Source of the DNA: a bacterium
GTDB taxonomy: Bacteria > UBP6 > UBA1177 > JAKLFG01
Length of the DNA stretch: 44,982 nucleotides
Direction of reading: 5' to 3'
Assembly: GCA_022711315.1 (NCBI GenBank)
Contig: JAKLFG010000016.1
Location: 1 to 44,982, forward strand
Shown here: one piece after another, positions 16,916 to 24,894 of the stretch
Numbering within the stretch: position 1 is the stretch's first letter
Layout of the letters: every line of letters starts with the position of its first letter
The notes under the pieces: generated by a model
The model's input: only the letters and a program-made list of their open reading frames with translations
Database searches by the model: none
What the model was told of the DNA's origin: nothing
Position numbers and translations under genes: made by a program

Positions 16916-16944
16916 TAGATTTCGGGCATAACTGTTGCTATAAT
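16916..16944 (+). promoter_or_regulatory. Possible promoter of the ankyrin gene
   Basis: A perfect TATAAT (16939-16944) with TAGATT (16916-16921) 17 bases upstream; the -35 is weak. The start codon is 33 bases after the -10 box. Confidence 0.4.
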
Positions 16945-16977
16945 GCACCCCAGCATTCAACTTTTCGGGGGCTAGAC

Positions 16978-18234
16978 ATGACAGAGGAAAAAGAAAAGAA
17001 GATGCCCGGGCCGGAAGAAGAGCAAACACCGACGGACCTGTCGGGAACGGTCGAACCCACGGAACCTTCGGCGCCGTCCGAAACCGGGGGAACGGCGGCG
17101 GATGCCCCTCTCCCGCCGGAAGATGATCTTCCCTCCTCGTTGGAAGAGACCGGATCGCCATCGGACGCCCCGGCGTCCCCCGCCGCAGATCCTTCCGCAC
17201 CTCCTCAGGATATCTTCGAGGCGATCCGCCGTCAGGACAAAGAGACGGTCGTTGAATTCCTGAACAAGAAGGTCAATCTCTCCCTCATCAATGAAGAAGA
17301 CAAGACCCCGCTGTTGTGCGCGGCCGAGATAGGCGCGATCGAGATCGTCCGGCTCCTCATCGATCACGGCGCCGCGCTGGAGGCAAAGGCAAAGGACCGG
17401 CGCACTCCTCTCATGCTGGCCATCAGCAACGCGCATCCCGCGGTGGCCGCCTACCTCCTCCAGAAGGGCGCCGATGTCAATGTCCACTCGATAACGCACT
17501 ACACGCCCATCATGCAGGCGGCGGCCAAGGGCTACCTCGACCTCATGCGCGAGATGATCCCCAAGGCGGATAAGATAAACACGCAGAATGACGAAGGGCG
17601 CACCGCCCTCATGATCGCGGCCCGGTTCGGACATCGCGACATCATCGATCTTCTCCTCGCCCGCAACGCATCCCTGAAGATGGTCGACAAGAACGGCAAC
17701 GGAGCGATATCCTTCGCCGAGACCGCCGAACTGAAGGCCTACCTCACCGAGAAACTCGAAGAGGAGAAACGGCGCGGCGAGACCGAAAAGGAAGAGAAAA
17801 AAAGAAAAAAGAAGGAAGCGCACCGCAAGGTGCCGCGGCCGCAATTACTCCTGCTGGCTTTACTGGCGCTTCTGGTCATGGGTTTCGGCTCGTTCTCTTA
17901 CTTCTACTACAAGACAAAGATCAAGAACGCCATCGTCGAGATACCGCCATTCGTGAGAGAGGCGGCCGGTATCGTTTCACACGGTTACTGCAAGAAAACG
18001 GTCGAATGTCGCAACCGCAAAGAAAGTTTCATGACCCTCTGTAAAGAACAGGTCAGAGAATTCTTTGCCGCTCAACTTGTTGAACAAGGAACTGATTTGT
18101 GCGATAAAACCAAGGCGGCGCAGTGTAGCGACTGCCTCGCGACCCTCCCCTGCAACAAGGCAACGCAACTGTCACCCGAACTGCTGAAAAAAGAATGCCT
18201 TTTGTGTCTGAAGGTTTGCGCGCGAAAGGACTAA
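16978..18234 (+). CDS. Membrane-anchored ankyrin-repeat protein with Cys-rich ectodomain
   Basis: The 418-residue protein has no signal peptide. Residues 1-80 are acidic and Pro-rich (disordered). Residues about 80-250 hold four to five ankyrin repeats (for example EDKTPLLCAAEIGAIEIVRLLI, DRRTPLMLAISNAHPAVAAYLL, EGRTALMIAARFGHRDIIDLLL). A highly charged EKLEEEKRR helix follows, then one membrane helix (about 287-309). The last ~110 residues carry ten Cys (for example QCSDC, CLLCLKVC) and would lie outside the cytoplasm by the positive-inside rule. I know no named family with this layout. Its end overlaps the convergent pilin-like gene by four bases. Confidence 0.85.
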   Translation: MTEEKEKKMPGPEEEQTPTDLSGTVEPTEPSAPSETGGTAADAPLPPEDDLPSSLEETGSPSDAPASPAADPSAPPQDIFEAIRRQDKETVVEFLNKKVNLSLINEEDKTPLLCAAEIGAIEIVRLLIDHGAALEAKAKDRRTPLMLAISNAHPAVAAYLLQKGADVNVHSITHYTPIMQAAAKGYLDLMREMIPKADKINTQNDEGRTALMIAARFGHRDIIDLLLARNASLKMVDKNGNGAISFAETAELKAYLTEKLEEEKRRGETEKEEKKRKKKEAHRKVPRPQLLLLALLALLVMGFGSFSYFYYKTKIKNAIVEIPPFVREAAGIVSHGYCKKTVECRNRKESFMTLCKEQVREFFAAQLVEQGTDLCDKTKAAQCSDCLATLPCNKATQLSPELLKKECLLCLKVCARKD

Positions 18235-18659
18235 GGCAACAAGTAGATAGACATTTTCTCGTCCATACAGACACCTTCCCATGCGCTGGGAACTGAAACT
18301 CCAGCTCGGACGACCGCAAGGGCCAACCCTTCTAGGGGCATCGCCCCCATATTACAAGTCTCCATCGCATCGGCGAAAAAGATATAGAAGGAACCCTCCG
18401 CGAGATCGGGGGTGGCGGGGTCATCTCCGCTGGTACTCCACCCCAGAGAGGCGATACTACTGGCAAAGGTCGCCGTCTCGTTGGTCTCCTTAAAAGTGAT
18501 CTGCGCCTCGATGATCTTTTTCAGAGAAAGAGGAACCTCTGAAGTGCGGGAACGAGAGGCGTAATCGGCATACATCGGCATCGCCGTCGAGGAAAGGATA
18601 CCAAGGATGACCAAGACGATCATCATCTCTATCAGCGTAGCACCCCGTGCCATGCGCAT
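18231..18659 (-). CDS. Type IV pilin-like protein (copy 1)
   Basis: The 142-residue product has a very short prepilin leader and an N-terminal helix: MRMARG then ATLIEMMIVLVILGILSSTAMPMYADY, with Glu at position +5. The +1 residue is Ala rather than Phe. After the helix comes RSRTSEVPLSLKKIIEAQITFKE and, near the end, VPSAWEGVCM. Both are shared with the two pilin genes at 41.3 and 43.8 kb. The start at 18659 is fixed by GGGAGGAGAAT just upstream. A terminator-like hairpin sits in its leader (18673-18699). It may be a minor pilin or a pseudopilin. Confidence 0.88.
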   Translation of the reverse strand: MRMARGATLIEMMIVLVILGILSSTAMPMYADYASRSRTSEVPLSLKKIIEAQITFKETNETATFASSIASLGWSTSGDDPATPDLAEGSFYIFFADAMETCNMGAMPLEGLALAVVRAGVSVPSAWEGVCMDEKMSIYLLP

Positions 18660-18672
18660 GATTCTCCTCCCT

Positions 18673-18699
18673 AAAAAAACAACCATCCACGCGGATGGT
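18673..18699 (-). terminator. Terminator/attenuator in the leader of pilin-like gene 1
   Basis: On the minus strand ACCATCC-GCGT-GGATGGT forms a seven-pair stem with a four-base loop, followed by TG and seven T. The T run ends directly at the ribosome-binding site of the pilin-like gene. It could end transcription from upstream or act as an attenuator. Confidence 0.6.
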
Positions 18700-18743
18700 A
18701 GCAAAAAAAAGACCGAAGTCATCAAAAAATCTGATATTTCTTG

Positions 18744-18772
18744 TTGTCTTAAACATCTTTTTGGCATATATT
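18744..18772 (+). promoter_or_regulatory. Predicted promoter of galE
   Basis: TTGTCT (18744-18749) and TATATT (18767-18772) with a 17-base spacer. The start site would be near 18780, 26 bases before the galE ATG. Confidence 0.55.
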
Positions 18773-18805
18773 GGGATGTTTGTCATCATGTTCGAGGTGG
18801 TTTTC

Positions 18806-19789
18806 ATGCACATACTCGTGACCGGCGGCGCCGGATACATCGGCAGCCATCTTATTAAATTGTTGGGGGAAAAAGGCCATCACGCCATCACCGTCCTTGA
18901 CAATCTCTCCACCGGCCACCGCCCGGCGGTCCTCTATGGCGACCTCGTGGTAACGGACCTTGCCGAAACAAAGGCGGTCGAAGATCTTTTGATGCACGGT
19001 CGCTTCGATGCCGTCATCCATTTCGCCGCCCACATCGTTGTGCCCGAATCTGTCGCCGACCCTCTGAAATACTACACGAACAACACTCTCAACACCATGA
19101 ATCTGATACGGCTCTGTGTGAAGCATCGGGTCGGCAAGTTCATCTTTTCTTCGACCGCGGCGGTCTACGGCGAACCAGACGACGGTGTGGTCTCGGAAAC
19201 GAGCCCTCTCTCTCCCATCAATCCCTACGGCATGAGCAAACTGATGAGCGAGCGGATACTCCTCGATACCGCCCGAGCCCACCCCGACCGTTTCCGGGCG
19301 GTCATCCTGCGTTACTTCAATGTGGCCGGCGCCGACCCCGACGGCAAGATCGGCCAGAGTTTTCCCGCTGCCACCCACCTCATCAAGGTGGCGGCACAGG
19401 CGGCTCTCGGCAAACGATCGCAGGTCAACATATTCGGCACCGACTTCCCGACCCCCGACGGCACCGGCATTCGCGATTACATCCATGTGACCGACCTCGC
19501 ACACCTCCACCTCAAAGCGCTCGACCACCTCGCGTCGGGTGGCGATACCGACATATTCAACTGCGGCTACGGCCACGGATACAGCGTTCGGGAGGTGCTG
19601 GGGACCATGAAAAGGGTCAGCGGCGCCAATCTCCGGGTGATCGAGGCACCCCGCCGCGCCGGCGACCCGGCAAAACTCATCGCCGATAACACGAAAGTAC
19701 GGCTGGCATGGAATTGGACGCCGTCCTACGACTCGCTGGAACTTATCTGTCGCACCGCGCTTGATTGGGAACGGGACCGGACCTACTGA
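18806..19789 (+). CDS. galE: UDP-glucose 4-epimerase
   Basis: This 327-residue extended SDR has the NAD-binding GGAGYIGSH at the N terminus, the serine block FSSTAAVYGEP, the catalytic YGMSK (about residues 143-147), and the GalE-type segments RYFNVAGADPDGKIGQ, DFPTPDGTGIRDYIHVTDLA and NCGYGHGYSV. It interconverts UDP-glucose and UDP-galactose (or the GlcNAc pair), supplying the polysaccharide cluster that follows. The ATG at 18806 has GAGGTGG upstream and begins exactly at the Rossmann strand. It is the only sugar-nucleotide gene on the plus strand here, with its own promoter, and its 3' end overlaps the convergent glycosyltransferase gene by seven bases. Confidence 0.93.
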   Translation: MHILVTGGAGYIGSHLIKLLGEKGHHAITVLDNLSTGHRPAVLYGDLVVTDLAETKAVEDLLMHGRFDAVIHFAAHIVVPESVADPLKYYTNNTLNTMNLIRLCVKHRVGKFIFSSTAAVYGEPDDGVVSETSPLSPINPYGMSKLMSERILLDTARAHPDRFRAVILRYFNVAGADPDGKIGQSFPAATHLIKVAAQAALGKRSQVNIFGTDFPTPDGTGIRDYIHVTDLAHLHLKALDHLASGGDTDIFNCGYGHGYSVREVLGTMKRVSGANLRVIEAPRRAGDPAKLIADNTKVRLAWNWTPSYDSLELICRTALDWERDRTY

Positions 19790-20787
19790 ACCCTGCCACC
19801 CATTTCCGACAACAACAGGACGAACTCGTCCTCGTCTTTCAGTATCGCATCGGGTGGCAGATGAGTGGCGATATCGCCGACAGCGAAGGATAATATCGGA
19901 CAGACCCCCTTGAACTCCCAGACCACCACCGGCATGCTTTCTTCCCGCGAGGTGATGCACAGCACATCGATCCGACGGGCATAATAGGCAAGTTCCCCCG
20001 GGCTCACCCGTCCCGCCCAGAGCACGAACCCCTCCCGGGCGGCATCACCGACCATGTCTCCCAGCGACCCCTCTCCGAACACGACAAATACGCTGTCCGG
20101 GCGGACCTTTCGCACCCGCCGGGCTATATGCAGAAAGCGGTCTATACCTTTCACTTTCTCAAGTCTCCCGACGAAAGCGACGACAAAAGCATGTTCCGGG
20201 ATAGCAAGCGGCTTATGCGGGGCGACCGGCTCCGGCAGATGACTGCGGGTGGGCAGTATCTCTATCGCTCTTCCGGTCACATCCCCCATCTGCCCCCGCA
20301 GGTATTCGCTGTTCGCGTATACGCACTCAGCAAAACGGAAGACCATGCGCAAAAGAAGCGGTATCTTCTTGAATTTATTTATGTCAGTCCCCAACGCCCA
20401 AACAGAATAGGGAACACCGGTCACCATTCTGACGAGCAAAGCGGCGAGCCCGCCCGGTATCGCCCAACAGGCGAAGACATGAGAAATGTTATACGCCCTG
20501 ACAATTTTTGTCGCCTCGACGACAAAAATGAGCAACATCTTGATGAAAACAAAGAGGTCGCCCGGGTCGTATATCCGCCGGCCTGCCAAATGACCGTGTT
20601 CCCAGCGGAACCGGTGTATCGTCACCGATCCGATCACATCAACACCGGGCCCTTCGGGGTCGGGCGTCAGGACGACCACCGGCACCGCACCCCCCTGCGG
20701 CAGCATGTCGGCGATAAAGCGTCCGCGATAATCATCCGGCGATAACGGGAATGAGTGCGAGATGACGAGCGTCGGTTTATCGAACAT
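19783..20787 (-). CDS. Glycosyltransferase, GT4-like (GT-B fold)
   Basis: The 334-residue protein shows the GT-B plan: an N-terminal donor-independent domain (LVISHSFPLSPDDYRGRFI, HVFACWAIPGGLAAL) and a GT4-like C-terminal domain with VVAFVGRLEKVKGIDRFLHI and the nucleotide-sugar site DVLCITSREESMPVVVWEFKGVCPILSF. It is the last gene of the long minus-strand polysaccharide operon, four bases after the preceding GT2 gene. The sugar transferred is unknown. The first Glu of the usual E-x7-E is present in REESMPVVVWE. Confidence 0.85.
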   Translation of the reverse strand: MFDKPTLVISHSFPLSPDDYRGRFIADMLPQGGAVPVVVLTPDPEGPGVDVIGSVTIHRFRWEHGHLAGRRIYDPGDLFVFIKMLLIFVVEATKIVRAYNISHVFACWAIPGGLAALLVRMVTGVPYSVWALGTDINKFKKIPLLLRMVFRFAECVYANSEYLRGQMGDVTGRAIEILPTRSHLPEPVAPHKPLAIPEHAFVVAFVGRLEKVKGIDRFLHIARRVRKVRPDSVFVVFGEGSLGDMVGDAAREGFVLWAGRVSPGELAYYARRIDVLCITSREESMPVVVWEFKGVCPILSFAVGDIATHLPPDAILKDEDEFVLLLSEMGGRVQ

Positions 20788-20791
20788 GCGT

Positions 20792-21760
20792 CTACCGGCT
20801 GAAAAAGACTGTCAACATGCGACGCAAGAAAACGGCCGGCGAACGGTCGTCCAGCGAACGGGCCGCGCGGTCACAGGCCATCGCGAGATCCGCCTCGTCA
20901 AAGAAACCCCTGTCCGGGCCATTCTCCCGTACCTGAGCCAACCACCGGAGGGCTTGCCGACGGTCATCCGGCGAGATCGTCGTGGACCGGGCATCGTAAA
21001 AAAGGGCATGCGCCTCAAGTTGCGCCTCATCGGGCATGAACCCCATCGTTTTTTCGATGAACTCCGTCCATATATGTTTGAGGACCTCGCGCCGGCGCAT
21101 CGAGCGGCCACGGTCCGACAGCACCCTTCCGGTAACGCTCCCCAGACCGACACGGTAACGGAGCAACACTTCGGGGAGGACCGCCAGTTCCGTCACGAAC
21201 GCCATCTCGCACCACAGGCGATAATCCTCGACCGTTTCATACCCTTGACGGTAACGCAGGCCATGTTCCGCCAACACCGACCGGCGCATCATCACCGAGG
21301 GATGCACGAAGGGGGTCGCGAAGAGCAGTTCCGCCTTCAGCGCGCCTGAATTCCGGGGCGCCTTCTGTGTCCACCGGGGGCCGAACGGGATGAACTTTTG
21401 CGCCCACGAACCGCACAGACCGACCTCGGGATGCGCTTCCATGAACGAGACCTGTTCTTCCAACCGTCGCGGCACCGAGATATCGTCGGCATCCATCCGG
21501 GCGAGGTAACGACCATGCGCCTCGTCGATGCCGCAGTTGAGTGAAAAGATAAGACCTTGATTACGGTCATTCCGGAGCAGGCGGATCCGCGGATCGTCAA
21601 CTTGCCCTATCTCTTCTGCCGTATCGTCACTCGAGCCATCATCTATGACCATCAGTTCAAAGTCGCTGAACGACTGCGTCAGGATGCTACGGATCGCCCC
21701 CCCGATATGTCTTTCGGCATTATAGGCAGGGAGAATGACCGATACAAGCGGATCGCTCAT
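20792..21760 (-). CDS. Glycosyltransferase family 2
   Basis: The 322-residue GT-A enzyme starts MSDPLVSVILPAYNAERHIGGAI and has VIDDGSSDDT and [18 protein letters not shown], the nucleotide- and metal-binding motifs. GSWAQKF and the VHPSVMMRRSVL/ETVEDYRLW region of bacterial GT2 enzymes follow. The start at 21760 overlaps the stop of the fucosyltransferase gene as ATGA; an ATG 12 bases upstream is less likely. Its close relative at 26128 shares the whole domain layout, so the two may make similar linkages. Donor and acceptor are unknown. Confidence 0.9.
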   Translation of the reverse strand: MSDPLVSVILPAYNAERHIGGAIRSILTQSFSDFELMVIDDGSSDDTAEEIGQVDDPRIRLLRNDRNQGLIFSLNCGIDEAHGRYLARMDADDISVPRRLEEQVSFMEAHPEVGLCGSWAQKFIPFGPRWTQKAPRNSGALKAELLFATPFVHPSVMMRRSVLAEHGLRYRQGYETVEDYRLWCEMAFVTELAVLPEVLLRYRVGLGSVTGRVLSDRGRSMRRREVLKHIWTEFIEKTMGFMPDEAQLEAHALFYDARSTTISPDDRRQALRWLAQVRENGPDRGFFDEADLAMACDRAARSLDDRSPAVFLRRMLTVFFSR

Positions 21761-22590
21761 ATCCGCACCCATCCTTCCGGTATCAAATCACCGGTCTGTT
21801 GTTCCACTTTTTCGTTAGCAAACCATCGCTTCGGCGCAATTACTATCTTTTGGGGGTTTCGGTTCAGCCACGCCCCCCACCACGAAAAGGAACTATTGGC
21901 GATGATCTGGTGTTTGCAGGAACTCATGAGATGCATGTCATGGACCGCCGAGCCGGTGGACACATTACGCACCGGGCGATCGAAACGGAGGTTTTCCTGA
22001 ACCCATGGCATGTCGTCCGAGAAGATATATATGTCTTCGACCGACACCTTTGTGGCGACGAAATCCACTGCCTTTTCATAATATGCGCCACCGAGCAGTC
22101 CGTGAAAGGCACGCGTTGTCGGGTTGTGCGCATAGTCGCCACGGCGAACATGGAGCGCCAGCGAGGCGCGGGAGGACATTTCTTTTTCTAAAAGAGCGTA
22201 TTCCTCCGATAACGGTTCGCGCGGAACGAACTCCGCCAGCAATGTCTCCCTGATGTCCGAGAAGTATCTCTCCGACTGGAAATAGCCCCGTAGCGAAACC
22301 GGGTCGGTCAGCGAGTGGAAGGATTGATCGAACTGGAGATCGCGCTCGGCGAAGATATGCGTGCTTCCGGTGATGCGGCACCGTAGCCGCTCCCACAGGC
22401 CCGGCCGTCCCCACGCAGCTATTATTTGATAACGGGACAGCTCGAAGGGGCGGGGTGTGTCCTCCGACAGTTCCGAGAACCAGTTCAGATCAAGGAAGAG
22501 GGGCTGCTCCAGTCGCAGGGAAAGCGCACGCCCAGCCGCATACTGGAACATCTGGTTGCCCAGACCGCCGCAGAGACGCACCGTGATCAT
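21757..22590 (-). CDS. GT11 alpha-1,2-fucosyltransferase
   Basis: The 277-residue protein matches GT11 from end to end: MITVRLCGGLGNQMFQYAAGRAL at the N terminus, the donor-binding LHVRRGDY (about residues 145-152), DIYIFSDDMPWV and the closing NSSFSWWGAWLN motif. GT11 enzymes transfer fucose from GDP-fucose in alpha-1,2 linkage. GDP-fucose synthesis genes (gmd/fcl) are not in the window and must be elsewhere. The start overlaps the stop of the upstream glycosyltransferase gene as ATGA. Confidence 0.92.
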   Translation of the reverse strand: MITVRLCGGLGNQMFQYAAGRALSLRLEQPLFLDLNWFSELSEDTPRPFELSRYQIIAAWGRPGLWERLRCRITGSTHIFAERDLQFDQSFHSLTDPVSLRGYFQSERYFSDIRETLLAEFVPREPLSEEYALLEKEMSSRASLALHVRRGDYAHNPTTRAFHGLLGGAYYEKAVDFVATKVSVEDIYIFSDDMPWVQENLRFDRPVRNVSTGSAVHDMHLMSSCKHQIIANSSFSWWGAWLNRNPQKIVIAPKRWFANEKVEQQTGDLIPEGWVRI

Positions 22591-24221
22591 CGCGCCGACC
22601 TCTCCGTCCGGTATCGTTCCTGAAGTTGCCGCACCCTCTCATACTGCGACCGGTACCAATCGGCCGGGATCGTGCCATCGTAGCCACCCGGCTTGAACGA
22701 GGCGCTTGCGGCTATCATTTCTTCAAGAATCGCAGCGAAAGACGCATCGTCGGAGGAAAGAATTTCGACCCACTTTTCGTAGAGGACCCCCACATCAAAG
22801 ACTTCTCTGCGTTCTCGAGAAAGAGCCCGGGTACTTAATGCAAAATGGAAGAGCAGTCCTCCAATATTTTGCCCAAAAACACCATCATGCGGTGTAAGAC
22901 CAATAAAGCTAGTAATTGGTATGTTTATTTTAGGACCGAGTCTATTGATATCCATAAAATGATTGGCAGCCACTCCGTTATCGCACCCCTTACGCAGGTA
23001 GGGATAACGATCCTCGGCTAAATTCTGTAGAATGGGGCATTTCTTTTGAAATAAAGCCCGGTAAATGTTCTTAAAGGAAAATCCATGTCTTTCAAACAAA
23101 GCAATTAAGTCTCTGAAATAATGTCCAACAGTTCTCGACTCGCTATTGGCGCGGGTAAATCCTATGCCTTCCGAAACAACGCGCGCATCTGCCGTCCGCA
23201 TGACACGATACAGATTGTTGGTACAAGAGAACCATTCGTTGTCGTACAACGCAAAACCCGGCATGTAGCCCGATTCGGGTTGCCATAAGGGGGAGCCCCA
23301 AGCGTCTTGATAATAACTATTTGAGAGCCCCGTATCGAGTCCGACAGAAACACTGCGATATTTTTCTAAAAGCCATATCGGAAAAGCAATCCAGTCTATA
23401 GACAAAGGTAAAGTGTCAGCATCAAGCATTACTGAAAATTGTTCCGAGACCAGCTTCAAGCCTTCGTCGAGAAGTAAGCCTATATCTGCGGCGTTCTTTT
23501 TGTTGTGGCGCCGTATCTGATAAAACTCTATAAAAGGAAATCGCGCGAATTCCTTACGAGCCAGATCGAAGCTTCCATCCTGACTTTCGTCATCAAGCAC
23601 ATAAATCTTTTCTTTCAACAGCGGATCGCGATTCTTGATGATATGGATAAGGCACGGCTTCAGAAAACGATAACTTTCCCAATGCGGGATCAGCACCGCC
23701 ACGGAACGAGGCACATCAACGGCATCCAGCGTTATAGCCAAAAGTCTTGTATGCCTATTCTTCGCATCACTCACATGTTTATATTTCCTGACGACTGATG
23801 AATCGGCACGAAGAGCATTAAAAGGCAACAATGGGATACGGCACCCCAAGAAATCCTCCAATACCTGCAACTCGATCACGGGCAAGCCCGACTGATCACT
23901 CACAGGCACGACGACCACGACTCGATGCCGAGCGATTCGCATCATTTTCTTAAGGTCTTCTACTAGATCGGCGATCATCCTTCTCCTGGAAAGCAGTGTC
24001 AGGTAATCAGAGCCGCCCTCATCCCCCCGATCACCTGAAGTTGGAGAAAATGACATATTGCCGGCAGATGGAGGGACTTTCGAAGAAAAATATGGGGCTG
24101 CCCATACCTCCTGCCAAGACTTCTGTGATAGTTTATTCTTCTTATTCCAATCTTGCCAAAGAGGCAAAGACAGCTCTCCTTCAGAGGCCCAGCGGATGTC
24201 AGTTACTTGAAAATTTTGCAT
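22587..24221 (-). CDS. Large GT-A-type glycosyltransferase
   Basis: The 544-residue protein has an N-terminal region of about 180 residues with no motif I recognise. A GT2-like catalytic core follows: SVAVLIPHWESYRFLKPCLIHI, KIYVLDDESQDGS, and the metal motif VMLDADTLPL near residue 265. The C-terminal region (GFALYDNEWFSCTNNLYRV, TPHDGVFG) is also unfamiliar. Most of the gene is AT-richer than its neighbours, but the last 70 or so codons return to the local GC-rich style. The start is uncertain: ATG 24221 has GAGG close by, and a GTG 15 bases upstream is possible. It overlaps the methyltransferase gene by about 23 bases. Confidence 0.75.
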   Translation of the reverse strand: MQNFQVTDIRWASEGELSLPLWQDWNKKNKLSQKSWQEVWAAPYFSSKVPPSAGNMSFSPTSGDRGDEGGSDYLTLLSRRRMIADLVEDLKKMMRIARHRVVVVVPVSDQSGLPVIELQVLEDFLGCRIPLLPFNALRADSSVVRKYKHVSDAKNRHTRLLAITLDAVDVPRSVAVLIPHWESYRFLKPCLIHIIKNRDPLLKEKIYVLDDESQDGSFDLARKEFARFPFIEFYQIRRHNKKNAADIGLLLDEGLKLVSEQFSVMLDADTLPLSIDWIAFPIWLLEKYRSVSVGLDTGLSNSYYQDAWGSPLWQPESGYMPGFALYDNEWFSCTNNLYRVMRTADARVVSEGIGFTRANSESRTVGHYFRDLIALFERHGFSFKNIYRALFQKKCPILQNLAEDRYPYLRKGCDNGVAANHFMDINRLGPKINIPITSFIGLTPHDGVFGQNIGGLLFHFALSTRALSRERREVFDVGVLYEKWVEILSSDDASFAAILEEMIAASASFKPGGYDGTIPADWYRSQYERVRQLQERYRTERSAR

Positions 24222-24894
24222 CTTCCTCGCCCGCACTGTCTTTTTTTGTTATTAAAACAGCCATCTGTTGCGGAATTTCCCCTCGCGAAGAATATGTCCA
24301 TCCCGCAGTTCTAAAAACAAACCAATCCAACAAGTAATAATGGAGTTGAAACCCTATTTCGTCGAAACAGAAGACATGCCCCAAACCACCCTCAACTTCA
24401 TACCCATCAGTGACCGATTGCCGGTAAGGAACCAATACTATCAATTGTTTTGAAAATGACAATAGGACATTGCAAACATGCCATGGATCAAGAAAATGCT
24501 CAAGCACATTGGAAGCAATTGCGAGATCATATCTCATATCAGGAGACAATGGCGTTTCTAGAATATTTCTCATCATGAACAGAGTTCTCTTGTTAGAATA
24601 CCTTGCATTGGCATAATCAATAGCATTTTGAGATATATCGACTCCCAAATATTCCGCATTAGTGTATCTTCTCAACATCTTAGAGAGATCTCCTGTCCCG
24701 CAACCAAATTCAAAGATCGATCTGGAATGTGCGATCGTCCGCCGGAAAGGAGCGTGTCTACCAACACCCCACAATGGTACGCGAATTTCAGAAAGAAAAT
24801 CGCGAGATATCTGCAAATTCTGTGCGGAATGGCTTTTCGCCGCTTTTGCGAACGCCTGATCCCAACTATTAACTGCACGCAAAAAGTTCGTCAT
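24199..24894 (-). CDS. Class I SAM-dependent methyltransferase
   Basis: The 231-residue protein has motif I IFEFGCGTGDLSKML (about residues 58-72), the strand-2 acidic residue in YLGVDISQNAI, and the DLAIASNVLEHFLDP segment typical of Methyltransf_11/23-type enzymes. The start ATG overlaps the GT4 stop as ATGA (24891-24894). Strong AT bias compared with flanking genes suggests that it arrived together with the preceding half of the glycosyltransferase gene. Likely substrate is a sugar of the exported polysaccharide, or its reducing or non-reducing end; this is inference. Confidence 0.85.
   Translation of the reverse strand: MTNFLRAVNSWDQAFAKAAKSHSAQNLQISRDFLSEIRVPLWGVGRHAPFRRTIAHSRSIFEFGCGTGDLSKMLRRYTNAEYLGVDISQNAIDYANARYSNKRTLFMMRNILETPLSPDMRYDLAIASNVLEHFLDPWHVCNVLLSFSKQLIVLVPYRQSVTDGYEVEGGLGHVFCFDEIGFQLHYYLLDWFVFRTAGWTYSSRGEIPQQMAVLITKKDSAGEEDAKFSSN

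Noticed and set aside
18755..18785. Sigma-54-like TTGGCATATATTGGG upstream of galE
   Set aside because: The GG-N10-GC spacing is not met (no GC doublet at -12), and a good sigma-70 promoter overlaps it.
21685..21695. Seven-C/G runs in other glycosyltransferase genes (also near 26570 and 34100) as phase-variation tracts
   Set aside because: Seven-base runs inside GC-rich coding sequence are expected by chance, are far from start codons, and are shorter than the nine-G run at 43754.
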